The notes under the pieces: generated by a model
Told to the model about the DNA's origin: nothing
Databases searched by the model: none
Seen by the model: the letters and a program-made list of their open reading frames with translations, nothing else
Program-made: the position numbers and the translations under genes
Assembly: GCA_902766585.1 (NCBI GenBank)
Contig: CACXDV010000150.1
Span: 1 to 8,331 of the forward strand
Length of the DNA stretch: 8,331 nt
Direction: 5' to 3'
From: an uncultured Ruminococcus sp.
Lineage (GTDB): Bacteria > Bacillota > Clostridia > Oscillospirales > Acutalibacteraceae
Part shown: positions 1 to 6,196 of the stretch, piece after piece
Numbering within the stretch: position 1 is the first letter of the stretch
Layout of the letters: each line of letters starts with the position of its first letter

Positions 1-199
1 TAAAGTAAATAAAAGTAAAGGAAATGAAAGTAAAGTGTGAATGCCCGTTCTGCCTTTCAGGAAAGGATTTTCGGAGCAGATGGAAACTTGTCTGACACGG
101 ACACACACCTATATACAGATAGAAAAAATTTAAGCAGAAACAAATATTCTAAAGAATAAGCTTAACCCATAACTAAACTTGAAATAATGTAGAAGTTTT

Positions 200-242
200 T
201 TCGCGCAAAAGAAATAAATGTACTATTGAACTAAAGCGCGAA
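200..242. repeat. Inverted repeat TTCGCGC...GCGCGAA
   Basis: TTCGCGC at 200-206 is the exact reverse complement of GCGCGAA at 236-242, with 29 bases between. The arms are CG-rich inside an otherwise AT-rich stretch and end 28 bp before the -35 hexamer of the response-regulator promoter. It could be a paired operator site or a looped structure. No binding protein is identified. Confidence 0.5.
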
Positions 243-248
243 TTGACA

Positions 249-263
249 GCCCGGGCACCGGGC
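249..263. repeat. Small GC-rich perfect hairpin abutting the promoter
   Basis: GCCCGG (249-254) pairs with CCGGGC (258-263) around the loop GCA. It lies 7 bp upstream of the -35 hexamer at 270. No T-run follows on either strand, so it is not a standard intrinsic terminator. Its position suits a protein-binding palindrome, which is inference. Confidence 0.5.
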
Positions 264-269
264 AGTGAG

Positions 270-298
270 TTGACTAATTGTAATTTTCGTGGTATAAT
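270..298 (+). promoter_or_regulatory. Sigma-A type promoter for the response regulator-kinase-htrA operon
   Basis: TTGACT (270-275) and TATAAT (293-298) are separated by exactly 17 bp. This matches the housekeeping sigma consensus except for the last base of the -35 box. Transcription should begin near 305, giving a leader of about 60 nt before the ATG at 364. The ribosome site AGAAGG (349-354) lies 9 nt before that ATG. Confidence 0.85.
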
Positions 299-363
299 TA
301 TGATAGTGAAGTGTATGCTTTTGGTGAAACTGAGTAAAACGAAATGAAAGAAGGTTATTTAAT

Positions 364-1068
364 ATGAGTATGGGTAAGATATTGGTAGTGGATGATGATA
401 TTAACATCTGCGAACTGCTAAGGCTTTATATAGAAAAGGAAGGCTATGAGGTAATTATAGCAAATGACGGAGGTCAGGCGGTAACAAAATTTAAAACAGA
501 AAAGCCGAATCTCGTGATGCTGGATATCATGCTTCCCGTTCTTGACGGCTGGCAGGTGTGCCGTGAAATACGCAAGACCTCACAGTGCCCTATAATCATG
601 CTTACGGCAAAGGGCGAGGTGTTCGATAAGGTGCTTGGTCTGGAGCTTGGCGCTGATGATTACGTTGTAAAGCCCTTCGAGACAAAGGAAATAGTGGCAA
701 GAATCAAGGCTGTTCTCCGCCGTGTGAACGATCAGACAGCCGTTGTTGAGGAGCATACCTCCAAAAAGGAAGTAAGCTATGATAAGCTTGTTATCAACCT
801 CACAAATTATGAGCTCAGAGTTAATAATGAACAGATAGATACCCCTCCGAAGGAAATGGAACTTATCTATCACCTTGCAAGTAATCCTAACCGCGTTTTT
901 ACAAGAGACCAGCTTCTTGATGAGGTATGGGGCTTCGACTATTACGGCGATTCGAGAACCGTTGATGTCCATGTAAAGCGTCTCAGGGAAAAGCTTGAGG
1001 GTGTGTCGGATAAATGGGCTCTTAAGACCGTATGGGGAGTAGGTTATAAATTTGAGGTTAAAGAATAA
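364..1068 (+). CDS. OmpR/PhoB-family DNA-binding response regulator
   Basis: This is a 234-residue cytoplasmic transcription factor, the usual size for the family. An N-terminal receiver domain (about 4-118) carries the acidic pocket D10-D11-D12, phospho-acceptor D54 (in LDIMLP), T81 and K103 (in KPF). A short linker is followed by a C-terminal winged-helix DNA-binding domain (about 137-232) with the typical DSRTVDVHVKRLREKL recognition region and a GVGYKF wing. ATG 364 has an AGAAGG ribosome site 9 nt upstream; ATG 370 is possible but sits 15 nt away. It is co-transcribed and overlaps the kinase gene by 17 bp, so that kinase is its likely phosphodonor. Family assignment is secure. Its target genes are unknown, although htrA downstream suggests envelope-stress control in the manner of CssR. 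Confidence 0.95.
   Translation: MSMGKILVVDDDINICELLRLYIEKEGYEVIIANDGGQAVTKFKTEKPNLVMLDIMLPVLDGWQVCREIRKTSQCPIIMLTAKGEVFDKVLGLELGADDYVVKPFETKEIVARIKAVLRRVNDQTAVVEEHTSKKEVSYDKLVINLTNYELRVNNEQIDTPPKEMELIYHLASNPNRVFTRDQLLDEVWGFDYYGDSRTVDVHVKRLREKLEGVSDKWALKTVWGVGYKFEVKE
1034..1043 (+). promoter_or_regulatory. Ribosome binding site supporting a TTG start for the kinase
   Basis: GGGGAGTAGG lies inside the last codons of the response regulator and ends 8 nt before TTG 1052. The kinase frame is closed upstream by TAG at 1040-1042. The only other reasonable start is ATG 1148, which has no ribosome site and would begin at the first membrane helix. TTG 1052 is therefore preferred. Confidence 0.6.
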
Positions 1069-2611
1069 ACTTTCTGAGCTATGGCAGAAAATAGTCAGGT
1101 TTATACCTTCGAAGGTCTATTATAAGCAGTCTCTTTTTACAAAGTATATGAGCGTCAGCCTTATAATAGTGTTCCTGAGCTTTCTTCTGCTGGGTACTAT
1201 CCTTACGCTTGTTATATCAAATTTCTGGACAAATCAGCAGATAAGCGAGCTTGAACAGAAAACAAACAATATAGCGGAATATACTGTCGATATGGTGCTT
1301 CCCAATATCCCCGCAAACGGTAAGCCGTCCTTCAATATCAGTGATGAGGTCGTATTCCGTCAGACGCTTGCCTTTACGGCATCGGATAATAATGTCGATA
1401 TTATGCTTCTCAATTCGGATTGTCAGGCGTTCTTTGTGGCTTCAAATGACAGGACGATCCTTGAGGGTAATCTGATATCCCCTGAAATCGCTCATCAGGC
1501 TATACAGACAGGCAAATACTCCGCAAAGGGTACGCTTGACGGTATATATAAATCAGACAGATATATAGTGGCTATGCCGCTTTATTTCAAACAGCCGAAT
1601 ATAACCGGTAAAGGTCTGGAGAATACCTCCCTTGTCGGAGTTGCTATCGTAACAGCGGATGCGGATGATATGTCAAGCATTACCGAAATAGTTCTCCGTC
1701 TGTTTATACTTTCGGCAGTTGCGGCTCTCTCTCTGTCAATACTTGCTATAAGTATTTTCTCATATAATATGGTAAAGCCTCTGAAACAAATGGCAGCCGC
1801 CGCAAAACAGTTCGGTAAGGGTGACTTTTCCGTTCGTGTAAGCGAGACTACAAATGATGAAATAGGTGAGCTTGCCGTATCCTTTAACAATATGGCGGAA
1901 TCTCTGTCATCCTCGGAAAATACAAGAAAAAGCTTTATAGCCAATGTATCTCACGAGCTTAAAACTCCTATGACTACGATATCAGGCTTTATTGACGGTA
2001 TACTTGACGGTACTATCCCCGAGGAAAAGCAGAACTATTATCTCAATATAGTATCAGACGAAATAAAAAGGCTTTCCCGCCTTGTACATTCAATGCTGAA
2101 CCTGTCCCGTATAGATAACGGGGAACTAAAGCTGAATTACAGGAGCTTTGACCTGTTCTCTACTCTTGTAAATGTCGTGATAACCTTTGAAAGAGAAATT
2201 GATAAGAAGAGTATTGAGATAAAGGGACTTGATGAAATTACTCCTAAAATGATTTACGGGGATAAGGATCTTATTCATCAGGTGGTTTACAATTTAGTGG
2301 AAAATGCCGTAAAATTCACCGATGACGGCGGTTATATAGAATTTAATATTACCGAAAATCAGACTGATGTATGGTTTACAATAAAGAACAGCGGTCAGGG
2401 TATCAAAAAGGCTGAAATACCGCTTGTCTTTGAAAGATTCTATAAGACGGACAAATCAAGAAGCAAGGACAAAAAAGGTCTCGGACTGGGACTTTATCTT
2501 GTAAGAAGCATAATCCGCAAGCATGGCGGCGATATTTCCGCCGAAAGCGAATACGGAGTATATACGGAATTTAAATTCAATATTCCGAAAAAGCAGGACA
2601 AAAAAGCCTGA
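1052..2611 (+). CDS. Membrane sensor histidine kinase (HAMP, HisKA, HATPase)
   Basis: A 519-residue sensor kinase that should autophosphorylate and pass phosphate to the upstream regulator. It has a basic cytoplasmic start, TM1 at about 33-58, an extracytoplasmic sensor domain at about 59-211 (possibly Cache/PAS-like), TM2 at about 212-239 and HAMP at about 240-290. The HisKA domain carries H301 in the motif SHELKTP. The ATPase domain has an N-box around N418, an F-box (VFERF, 459-463) and a G2 box (GLGLGL, 476-481). The G1 box reads NSGQGI (446-451), with Asn where Asp is usual; other essential motifs are intact, so activity is still likely. Translation probably starts at TTG 1052, overlapping the regulator by 17 bp, which implies translational coupling. 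The architecture is the WalK/PhoR/CssS type, but the exact orthologue cannot be named. Confidence 0.93.
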   Translation: MRLKNKLSELWQKIVRFIPSKVYYKQSLFTKYMSVSLIIVFLSFLLLGTILTLVISNFWTNQQISELEQKTNNIAEYTVDMVLPNIPANGKPSFNISDEVVFRQTLAFTASDNNVDIMLLNSDCQAFFVASNDRTILEGNLISPEIAHQAIQTGKYSAKGTLDGIYKSDRYIVAMPLYFKQPNITGKGLENTSLVGVAIVTADADDMSSITEIVLRLFILSAVAALSLSILAISIFSYNMVKPLKQMAAAAKQFGKGDFSVRVSETTNDEIGELAVSFNNMAESLSSSENTRKSFIANVSHELKTPMTTISGFIDGILDGTIPEEKQNYYLNIVSDEIKRLSRLVHSMLNLSRIDNGELKLNYRSFDLFSTLVNVVITFEREIDKKSIEIKGLDEITPKMIYGDKDLIHQVVYNLVENAVKFTDDGGYIEFNITENQTDVWFTIKNSGQGIKKAEIPLVFERFYKTDKSRSKDKKGLGLGLYLVRSIIRKHGGDISAESEYGVYTEFKFNIPKKQDKKA

Positions 2612-2657
2612 TAACAGCGGAATATAAGACTGTGACAGATAAAATGGAGGAAAAATT

Positions 2658-3983
2658 ATGCAGAATCAATATGTGCCGTTTAATGCGCCTCAGCAGGCAT
2701 ATCAGTATCCGCCTCCGCCCCCCGTACCCTATGGCGCGCCGATGCCCTACGGATATGGCGCTCCGCCTCCGCTGAGACCGGTTCAGAAGACCGGAAGGGG
2801 AAGAGCGGCGCTCTGGTGTGTTTCAGGTGCTGTGGCAATAATAATAGTATCTGTATTTATGTTTGCCGTGTGGGGAGGAGTTGCGGTAAAGGGCAAGAAA
2901 AAGGAGGTCCCGAATATCCCGGAGGCTTCCTCATACGCAGAGGACTATAAGCTTCCTTCCGCGCCGACAGTAAAGCCTGATGTAAACGGCCCTCAGATAA
3001 GCTCCGTGGATTCGGAGGAGGATCAGTCGGTCGAAACAAAAATAGCAAGTGAGGCATATGACCGTGTGTATGAATCCATTGTCTGCATTACCTCGTATAA
3101 ATCAGGCAAGGATTATACCCTTGATGCAATAGGCGAAGGTTCAGGCATTATTATTACTGAGGACGGCTACATTGCTACAAACAGCCATGTTGTCGATGAC
3201 TCCACAAAAACCGGAGTTATGGTAACTCTGTCCAATGATAAGCAGTACCTCGGAGCAATTGTCGGAATAGATGAAAAAACAGACCTCGCTGTTATCAAGA
3301 TAGATGCAGCAGGACTAAAGGCTGCTGAGTTTGCCGATTCGGATAACCTCAAGGTCGGTCAGCAGGCTTTTGCAATAGGTAATCCCGGAGGCTCGGCGTT
3401 TTCAAATTCAATGACACAGGGCTCGATTTCCGCTGTGAACCGTATACTTGACTCCGGCTATATCAAATACATACAGACAGATGCCGCTATCAATCCCGGT
3501 AATTCCGGAGGCGCACTGATAAATGAGCAGGGACAGGTAATAGGAATAAATACCGCCAAGATTGCAGCAGTTGAGTTTGAGGGCATGGGCTTTGCTATTC
3601 CGGGCAATACGGTAATAGATGTTGTGAATAAGCTGATAAAATACGGCTATGTAAATGACCGCGGCACACTCGGTATAGAAGGAAAAAGCTGTACGCTGTA
3701 TATGTCAAAGGCTAACGGTATACCTCAGGGAATGATGATAACAAAAATCAATTCCGAAAGCCCGCTTTATTCTACAGATGCAAAAAAGGACGATATTATC
3801 GTTTCTATCAACGGAGAGGTCATAAAATCATCGATAGACCTGATAGATGAACTGAGCAAGTATAAGCCCGGCGATACCGTAAAGCTTAAGCTGTACCGCC
3901 CTTCCGCATCAAACGGAGAAAAAACGTATACCTTTGAAGTGAGTGTCAAGCTGATATCTGATACTGAAAAAGAAGATAAATGA
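2658..3983 (+). CDS. htrA: Membrane-anchored HtrA/DegP-family serine protease with one PDZ domain
   Basis: This 441-residue surface quality-control protease should degrade misfolded secreted proteins outside the membrane. Residues 1-45 form a Pro/Tyr/Gly-rich cytoplasmic tail. A transmembrane helix spans about 51-77, followed by an acidic linker (about 78-130). The trypsin-like protease domain (about 131-325) has the triad H177 (TNSHVV), D209 (TDLAVI) and S283 (GNSGGA), all intact. One PDZ domain (about 335-435) ends the protein. GGAGG at 2646-2650 is 7 nt before the ATG. The gene starts 46 bp after the kinase stop with no obvious promoter between, so the three genes are probably one operon. 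The pairing recalls CssRS-HtrA and WalRK-HtrA of other Firmicutes. The Pro/Tyr-rich tail is the odd part; similar short basic tails are usual, but this composition is less so. Confidence 0.95.
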   Translation: MQNQYVPFNAPQQAYQYPPPPPVPYGAPMPYGYGAPPPLRPVQKTGRGRAALWCVSGAVAIIIVSVFMFAVWGGVAVKGKKKEVPNIPEASSYAEDYKLPSAPTVKPDVNGPQISSVDSEEDQSVETKIASEAYDRVYESIVCITSYKSGKDYTLDAIGEGSGIIITEDGYIATNSHVVDDSTKTGVMVTLSNDKQYLGAIVGIDEKTDLAVIKIDAAGLKAAEFADSDNLKVGQQAFAIGNPGGSAFSNSMTQGSISAVNRILDSGYIKYIQTDAAINPGNSGGALINEQGQVIGINTAKIAAVEFEGMGFAIPGNTVIDVVNKLIKYGYVNDRGTLGIEGKSCTLYMSKANGIPQGMMITKINSESPLYSTDAKKDDIIVSINGEVIKSSIDLIDELSKYKPGDTVKLKLYRPSASNGEKTYTFEVSVKLISDTEKEDK

Positions 3984-4030
3984 TCTGAAAACAGCACAAT
4001 AACTAATAAGGAAATAATTTTTTAGTGATA

Positions 4031-4056
4031 TTGTAAAAATATTGAGTATTTTACAA
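4031..4056. promoter_or_regulatory. AT-rich palindrome upstream of the B6-kinase promoter
   Basis: TTGTAAAA (4031-4038) is the exact reverse complement of TTTTACAA (4049-4056), with 10 bases between. Allowing one bulged A, the pairing extends to 10 bp per arm. It ends 8 bp before the -35 hexamer at 4065, a position suited to an activator or repressor. The 13-base word TGATATTGTAAAA that holds the left arm recurs at 5188-5200 before the next gene. The binding protein is unknown. Confidence 0.45.
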
Positions 4057-4064
4057 AAAAACTA

Positions 4065-4093
4065 TTGAAAAAAACAATATTATATGATATAAT
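4065..4093 (+). promoter_or_regulatory. Extended -10 promoter upstream of the pyridoxal kinase leader
   Basis: TTGAAA (4065-4070) and TATAAT (4088-4093) are 17 bp apart, and TG at 4085-4086 supplies an extended -10 element. Transcription should begin near 4100. The kinase start codon is then about 165 nt downstream, and a terminator-like hairpin lies between them. Confidence 0.8.
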
Positions 4094-4163
4094 TTAATCA
4101 TTAAATAAGTTTTCTTCATTTTTTATCAACTCTTTGTTGTTTTTTCATTATCCCTTCCTTTTT

Positions 4164-4199
4164 TGCACAGAGCGCAGCCGGATGGCTGCGTTTTGTGCA
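4164..4199 (+). terminator. Hairpin with short T-run in the leader of the pyridoxal kinase gene
   Basis: The core stem CGCAGCC (4173-4179) pairs perfectly with GGCTGCG (4184-4190) around the loop GGAT, and is followed by TTTT (4191-4194). That is a short but recognisable intrinsic terminator. The stem can also extend outward through two G-T pairs to GCACA (4165-4169) with TGTGC (4194-4198), which would absorb the T-run. It could end the regulator-kinase-htrA transcript, act as an attenuator, or end a small RNA started at about 4100. Confidence 0.55.
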
Positions 4200-4252
4200 T
4201 TAATAGACATTTGACGATATTCATGCTTTCGGAAAAGAAACTTTTACATAAT

Positions 4253-4260
4253 AAGGGTGA
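4253..4260 (+). promoter_or_regulatory. Ribosome binding site supporting a TTG start for the pyridoxal kinase
   Basis: AAGGGTGA ends 5 nt before TTG 4266. The conserved N-terminal strand and loop of the kinase (IAAINDFSGFGRCSL, residues 9-23) begin just after this codon, and no in-frame ATG occurs before residue 63. The start must therefore be at or very near TTG 4266. The same bases overlap a perfect extended -10 word, TGATATAAT (4258-4266). Confidence 0.65.
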
Positions 4261-4265
4261 TATAA

Positions 4266-5138
4266 TTGCCTTCGATAAAACAAAAGAAAATTGCGGCGAT
4301 AAATGATTTTTCGGGCTTCGGCAGATGCTCTCTGACCGTGTCCATACCTATCATTTCTGCTGCGGGAATACAGTGCTGTCCGCTTCCGACTGCGATATTA
4401 TCCAATCATACGGGCTACAGTGATTACTACTTTGATGACTATACGGACAGAATGAAGCCGTATTATAATAAATGGGAAAAGCTTGGTCTCCGCTTTGATG
4501 CGATATATTCGGGATTTTTGGGCTCGGAAAGACAGATAGGCATAGTGACGGATTTTATTGAGCGTTTTTCGGACAGGGATACCATTATCATTATAGATCC
4601 CGTAATGGGCGATAACGGCAGAATGTATGCCACACTTACGGGTGAGCTGTGCCGAAGTCTGAAAAAGCTTACGGCTCATGCCGATATACTTACCCCGAAT
4701 GTCACAGAGGCGTGTATACTGACAGAAACGCCCTATATTGCCGATCCTGATGAGGAAATGATAAATGCTATTGCGGATAAGCTCCTTTCCTTCGGCTGTA
4801 AAAATGCCGTAATTACAGGTATTATGAAGGGTGACAGCATAGGTAATTATATATGCAGGAGCAGCGGTGAAAGGATATGGGTGACTTCACCTCTTCTCGG
4901 CAGCAGCCGTGCGGGTACGGGAGATGTTTTCGCTTCTGTGCTTGCGGCGGATGCGGTGAACGGTATGCCGCTTGAGGATTCGGTGAGAAGAGCTGCGGAT
5001 TTCGTTTCAAGGGCTATATTGCTGTCTGACGATCAGGAGCTTCCGTCACAGGACGGACTTTGCTTTGAGCCTCTTTTAGGAGAGCTTGTCACCAATAAAT
5101 ATCGGACATTGCAGCATGATGGTGATAATCAACATTAA
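4266..5138 (+). CDS. pdxK: Pyridoxal/pyridoxamine kinase (PdxK/PdxY type, ribokinase fold)
   Basis: A 290-residue cytoplasmic kinase that phosphorylates B6 vitamers (pyridoxal, pyridoxamine or pyridoxine) with ATP to salvage pyridoxal 5'-phosphate. Visible signatures are the N-terminal substrate-binding strand with INDFSGFGRCSLT (12-24), SNHTGY (46-51), DPVMGDNG (111-118), TPNVTEA (143-149) and the PfkB-type anion hole and catalytic segment GTGD, with D220 as the presumed base. Length is normal for the family. The start is TTG with AAGGGTGA upstream. It has its own promoter and a hairpin-bearing leader, and is separated by 123 bp from the next gene, so it may be monocistronic. Hydroxymethylpyrimidine kinase activity is an alternative within the ribokinase family, but the N-terminal pattern favours the B6 kinase group common in Clostridia. 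PdxY is an equally fair name. Confidence 0.9.
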   Translation: MPSIKQKKIAAINDFSGFGRCSLTVSIPIISAAGIQCCPLPTAILSNHTGYSDYYFDDYTDRMKPYYNKWEKLGLRFDAIYSGFLGSERQIGIVTDFIERFSDRDTIIIIDPVMGDNGRMYATLTGELCRSLKKLTAHADILTPNVTEACILTETPYIADPDEEMINAIADKLLSFGCKNAVITGIMKGDSIGNYICRSSGERIWVTSPLLGSSRAGTGDVFASVLAADAVNGMPLEDSVRRAADFVSRAILLSDDQELPSQDGLCFEPLLGELVTNKYRTLQHDGDNQH

Positions 5139-5192
5139 AAAACGATACTATTTATTATCTGTTGTAATTTCGCAGAAATAATGAAAATGATA

Positions 5193-5222
5193 TTGTAAAA
5201 TCCCCCTGTTTTATGATAACAT
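5193..5222 (+). promoter_or_regulatory. Possible promoter of the Tyr/Glu repeat protein gene
   Basis: TTGTAA (5193-5198) is a plausible -35. After 18 bp comes TAACAT (5217-5222), a four-of-six match to the -10 box, preceded by TG at 5214-5215 as an extended -10. The -35 falls within the word TGATATTGTAAAA that also precedes the kinase promoter. The call is weak because the -10 is poor. Confidence 0.4.
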
Positions 5223-5252
5223 ATATAAGGAATAAACGGAAAATTTTATCCG

Positions 5253-5258
5253 AAAGGA
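5253..5258 (+). promoter_or_regulatory. Ribosome binding site favouring ATG 5268 over ATG 5262
   Basis: AAAGGA lies 3 nt before ATG 5262, which is too close, and 9 nt before ATG 5268, which is workable. Starting at 5268 gives a protein beginning MKKK, a standard signal-peptide start. Confidence 0.6.
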
Positions 5259-5267
5259 TCTATGATT

Positions 5268-6188
5268 ATGAAAAAAAAGAGTGCTGCCGCACTTGCAGCA
5301 GTGATATTTGCTTCTCTCGCGCTGATGCTGCCCGTGAATGTCGTTTCGGCAGAGGAGGAGCCGGCATATGAGCCTGAGACTTCATATGAGGAGACTTATG
5401 AGGAACCCTCCTATGAAGAGGAGCCTTCTTATGATGAGGAACCCTCCTATTATGAAGAACCGTCCTATGACGAGGAACCGTCTTATTATGAGGAACCCTC
5501 CTATGACGAGGAACCGGGCTATCATGAGGAATCATCATATTATGAAGAGTCTTATGAGGAACCGTCATATGAAGAATCTTATGAGGAATCCTATTATTAT
5601 GAGGAATCCTATGAGGAACCGTCATATTATGAACCGTATTCTCAGGAAACTGAATTTTTTGAACAGTCCGAAACACAGGAGCCTTCAATAAATGAATCCG
5701 CTGCCGAAAGCTCTATGGAAAATTCACTGCTGACCTCTGAGGATTGGGAAAATATGCAGAAAAGTATGAACTCGACTGCGGGAACAACATCCAATGCGGC
5801 AAGCAGGTCTCAGGATTTTGCAGAAATCAAGGATCATAAGGATGACGGTACATCCAAGAATAATACATGGATATATCTTGCCTTAGGTCTGCCGCTGATA
5901 CTTGTCGGCGCAGGTATTATCGCGGGCGTTATTATTTTCAATATAAAGGCAAGCCGCAGTACCGCTGCAGCGGAAAATACAGCTGCACCTGCTGATACCT
6001 CTCCCGTACAGCCTTCTCAGCTAATTGAGGAATTTCAGGAGAATGATGATACGGGTGATGATGAGGTCGTGTTCTCAACGGATGCCTTCTTCGCTGCAAA
6101 GACGGCAAGACAGTCCGGAGATGCCGCCGATTCGGATAAGTTTGATACCGTTGAGGATCCGGCAAATACGGATAATAATAATATTTGA
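5268..6188 (+). CDS. Secreted single-pass membrane protein with Glu/Tyr/Pro/Ser hexapeptide repeats, unknown function
   Basis: I do not recognise this protein. From ATG 5268 it has 306 residues (308 from ATG 5262). Residues 1-28 are a typical signal peptide (MKKK, hydrophobic core, cut likely after VSA). Residues 38-124 are a highly acidic array built on the hexapeptide x-E-E-P-S-Y, where x is mostly Y, D or E; about a quarter of these residues are Tyr, and there is no Lys, Arg or Cys. A Ser/Asn/Glu-rich spacer (125-200) follows, then one membrane helix (about 201-225) ending in the basic stop-transfer sequence KASR. The acidic cytoplasmic tail (231-306) is Ala/Asp-rich and contains EVVFSTDAFFAAK. 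The layout implies an outer flexible anionic stalk and an inner tail. There is no LPXTG motif and no enzyme motif. It sits between the B6 kinase and transketolase with its own weak promoter. Function is unknown. Confidence 0.85.
   Translation: MKKKSAAALAAVIFASLALMLPVNVVSAEEEPAYEPETSYEETYEEPSYEEEPSYDEEPSYYEEPSYDEEPSYYEEPSYDEEPGYHEESSYYEESYEEPSYEESYEESYYYEESYEEPSYYEPYSQETEFFEQSETQEPSINESAAESSMENSLLTSEDWENMQKSMNSTAGTTSNAASRSQDFAEIKDHKDDGTSKNNTWIYLALGLPLILVGAGIIAGVIIFNIKASRSTAAAENTAAPADTSPVQPSQLIEEFQENDDTGDDEVVFSTDAFFAAKTARQSGDAADSDKFDTVEDPANTDNNNI
5379..5639 (+). repeat. Tandem 18-bp coding repeat (x-Glu-Glu-Pro-Ser-Tyr)
   Basis: The core unit reads roughly TAT GAG GAA CCC TCC TAT, with 18-bp spacing through 5397-5530. 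After that come imperfect variants with EES in place of EEP and a shortened spacing. Third-codon positions vary between copies (CCC/CCG, TCC/TCT/TCA, GAG/GAA), so the array is conserved more at protein than at DNA level. Stops are nearly absent in other frames because of the repeat's composition, which creates false open frames on both strands. Confidence 0.85.
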
Positions 6189-6196
6189 TACCATAT

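Larger units (their letters stand above)
1..363. other. AT-rich intergenic region upstream of the two-component operon
   Basis: No convincing gene is visible in these 363 bases. The first 40 bases are an A/G-rich run built on the word AAAGTAAA. A short + frame (2-40) ends at TGA and could be the tail of an upstream gene, but 12 residues cannot be identified. A weak hairpin (CCTTT 53-57 with AAAGG 62-66, followed by ATTTT) might be a poor terminator. Further on are a nested AT-rich inverted repeat (TTAAGC 130-135 with GCTTAA 160-165, enclosing TATTCT 145-150 and AGAATA 153-158), a CG-rich inverted repeat, a GC-rich hairpin and the promoter, the last three listed separately. Confidence 0.7.

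Noticed and set aside
2..40. Short + frame ending in TGA, perhaps the tail of an upstream gene
   Set aside because: Only 12 Lys/Ser/Asn-rich residues are visible, all explained by the AAAGTAAA-rich composition.
1..108. Minus-strand open frame from GTG near 108 to the window edge
   Set aside because: It has no ribosome site, starts beside a TAG, and its predicted residues are simple Leu/Phe/Thr runs from A/G-rich DNA. It cannot be supported as a gene.
4031..4056. Palindrome considered as a terminator for htrA
   Set aside because: The stem is almost all A-T and is followed by A residues rather than T on the + strand, so it fits an operator better.
4100..4265. Known riboswitch (TPP, FMN, preQ1 or similar) before the pyridoxal kinase
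   Set aside because: None of the conserved core sequences of these classes could be found, and the region is largely pyrimidine-rich with one hairpin.
5266..5691. Open frames on both strands across the Tyr/Glu repeat
   Set aside because: They arise from the 18-bp repeat lacking stops in other frames. Their proteins are Arg/Met/Pro/His repeats without ribosome sites.
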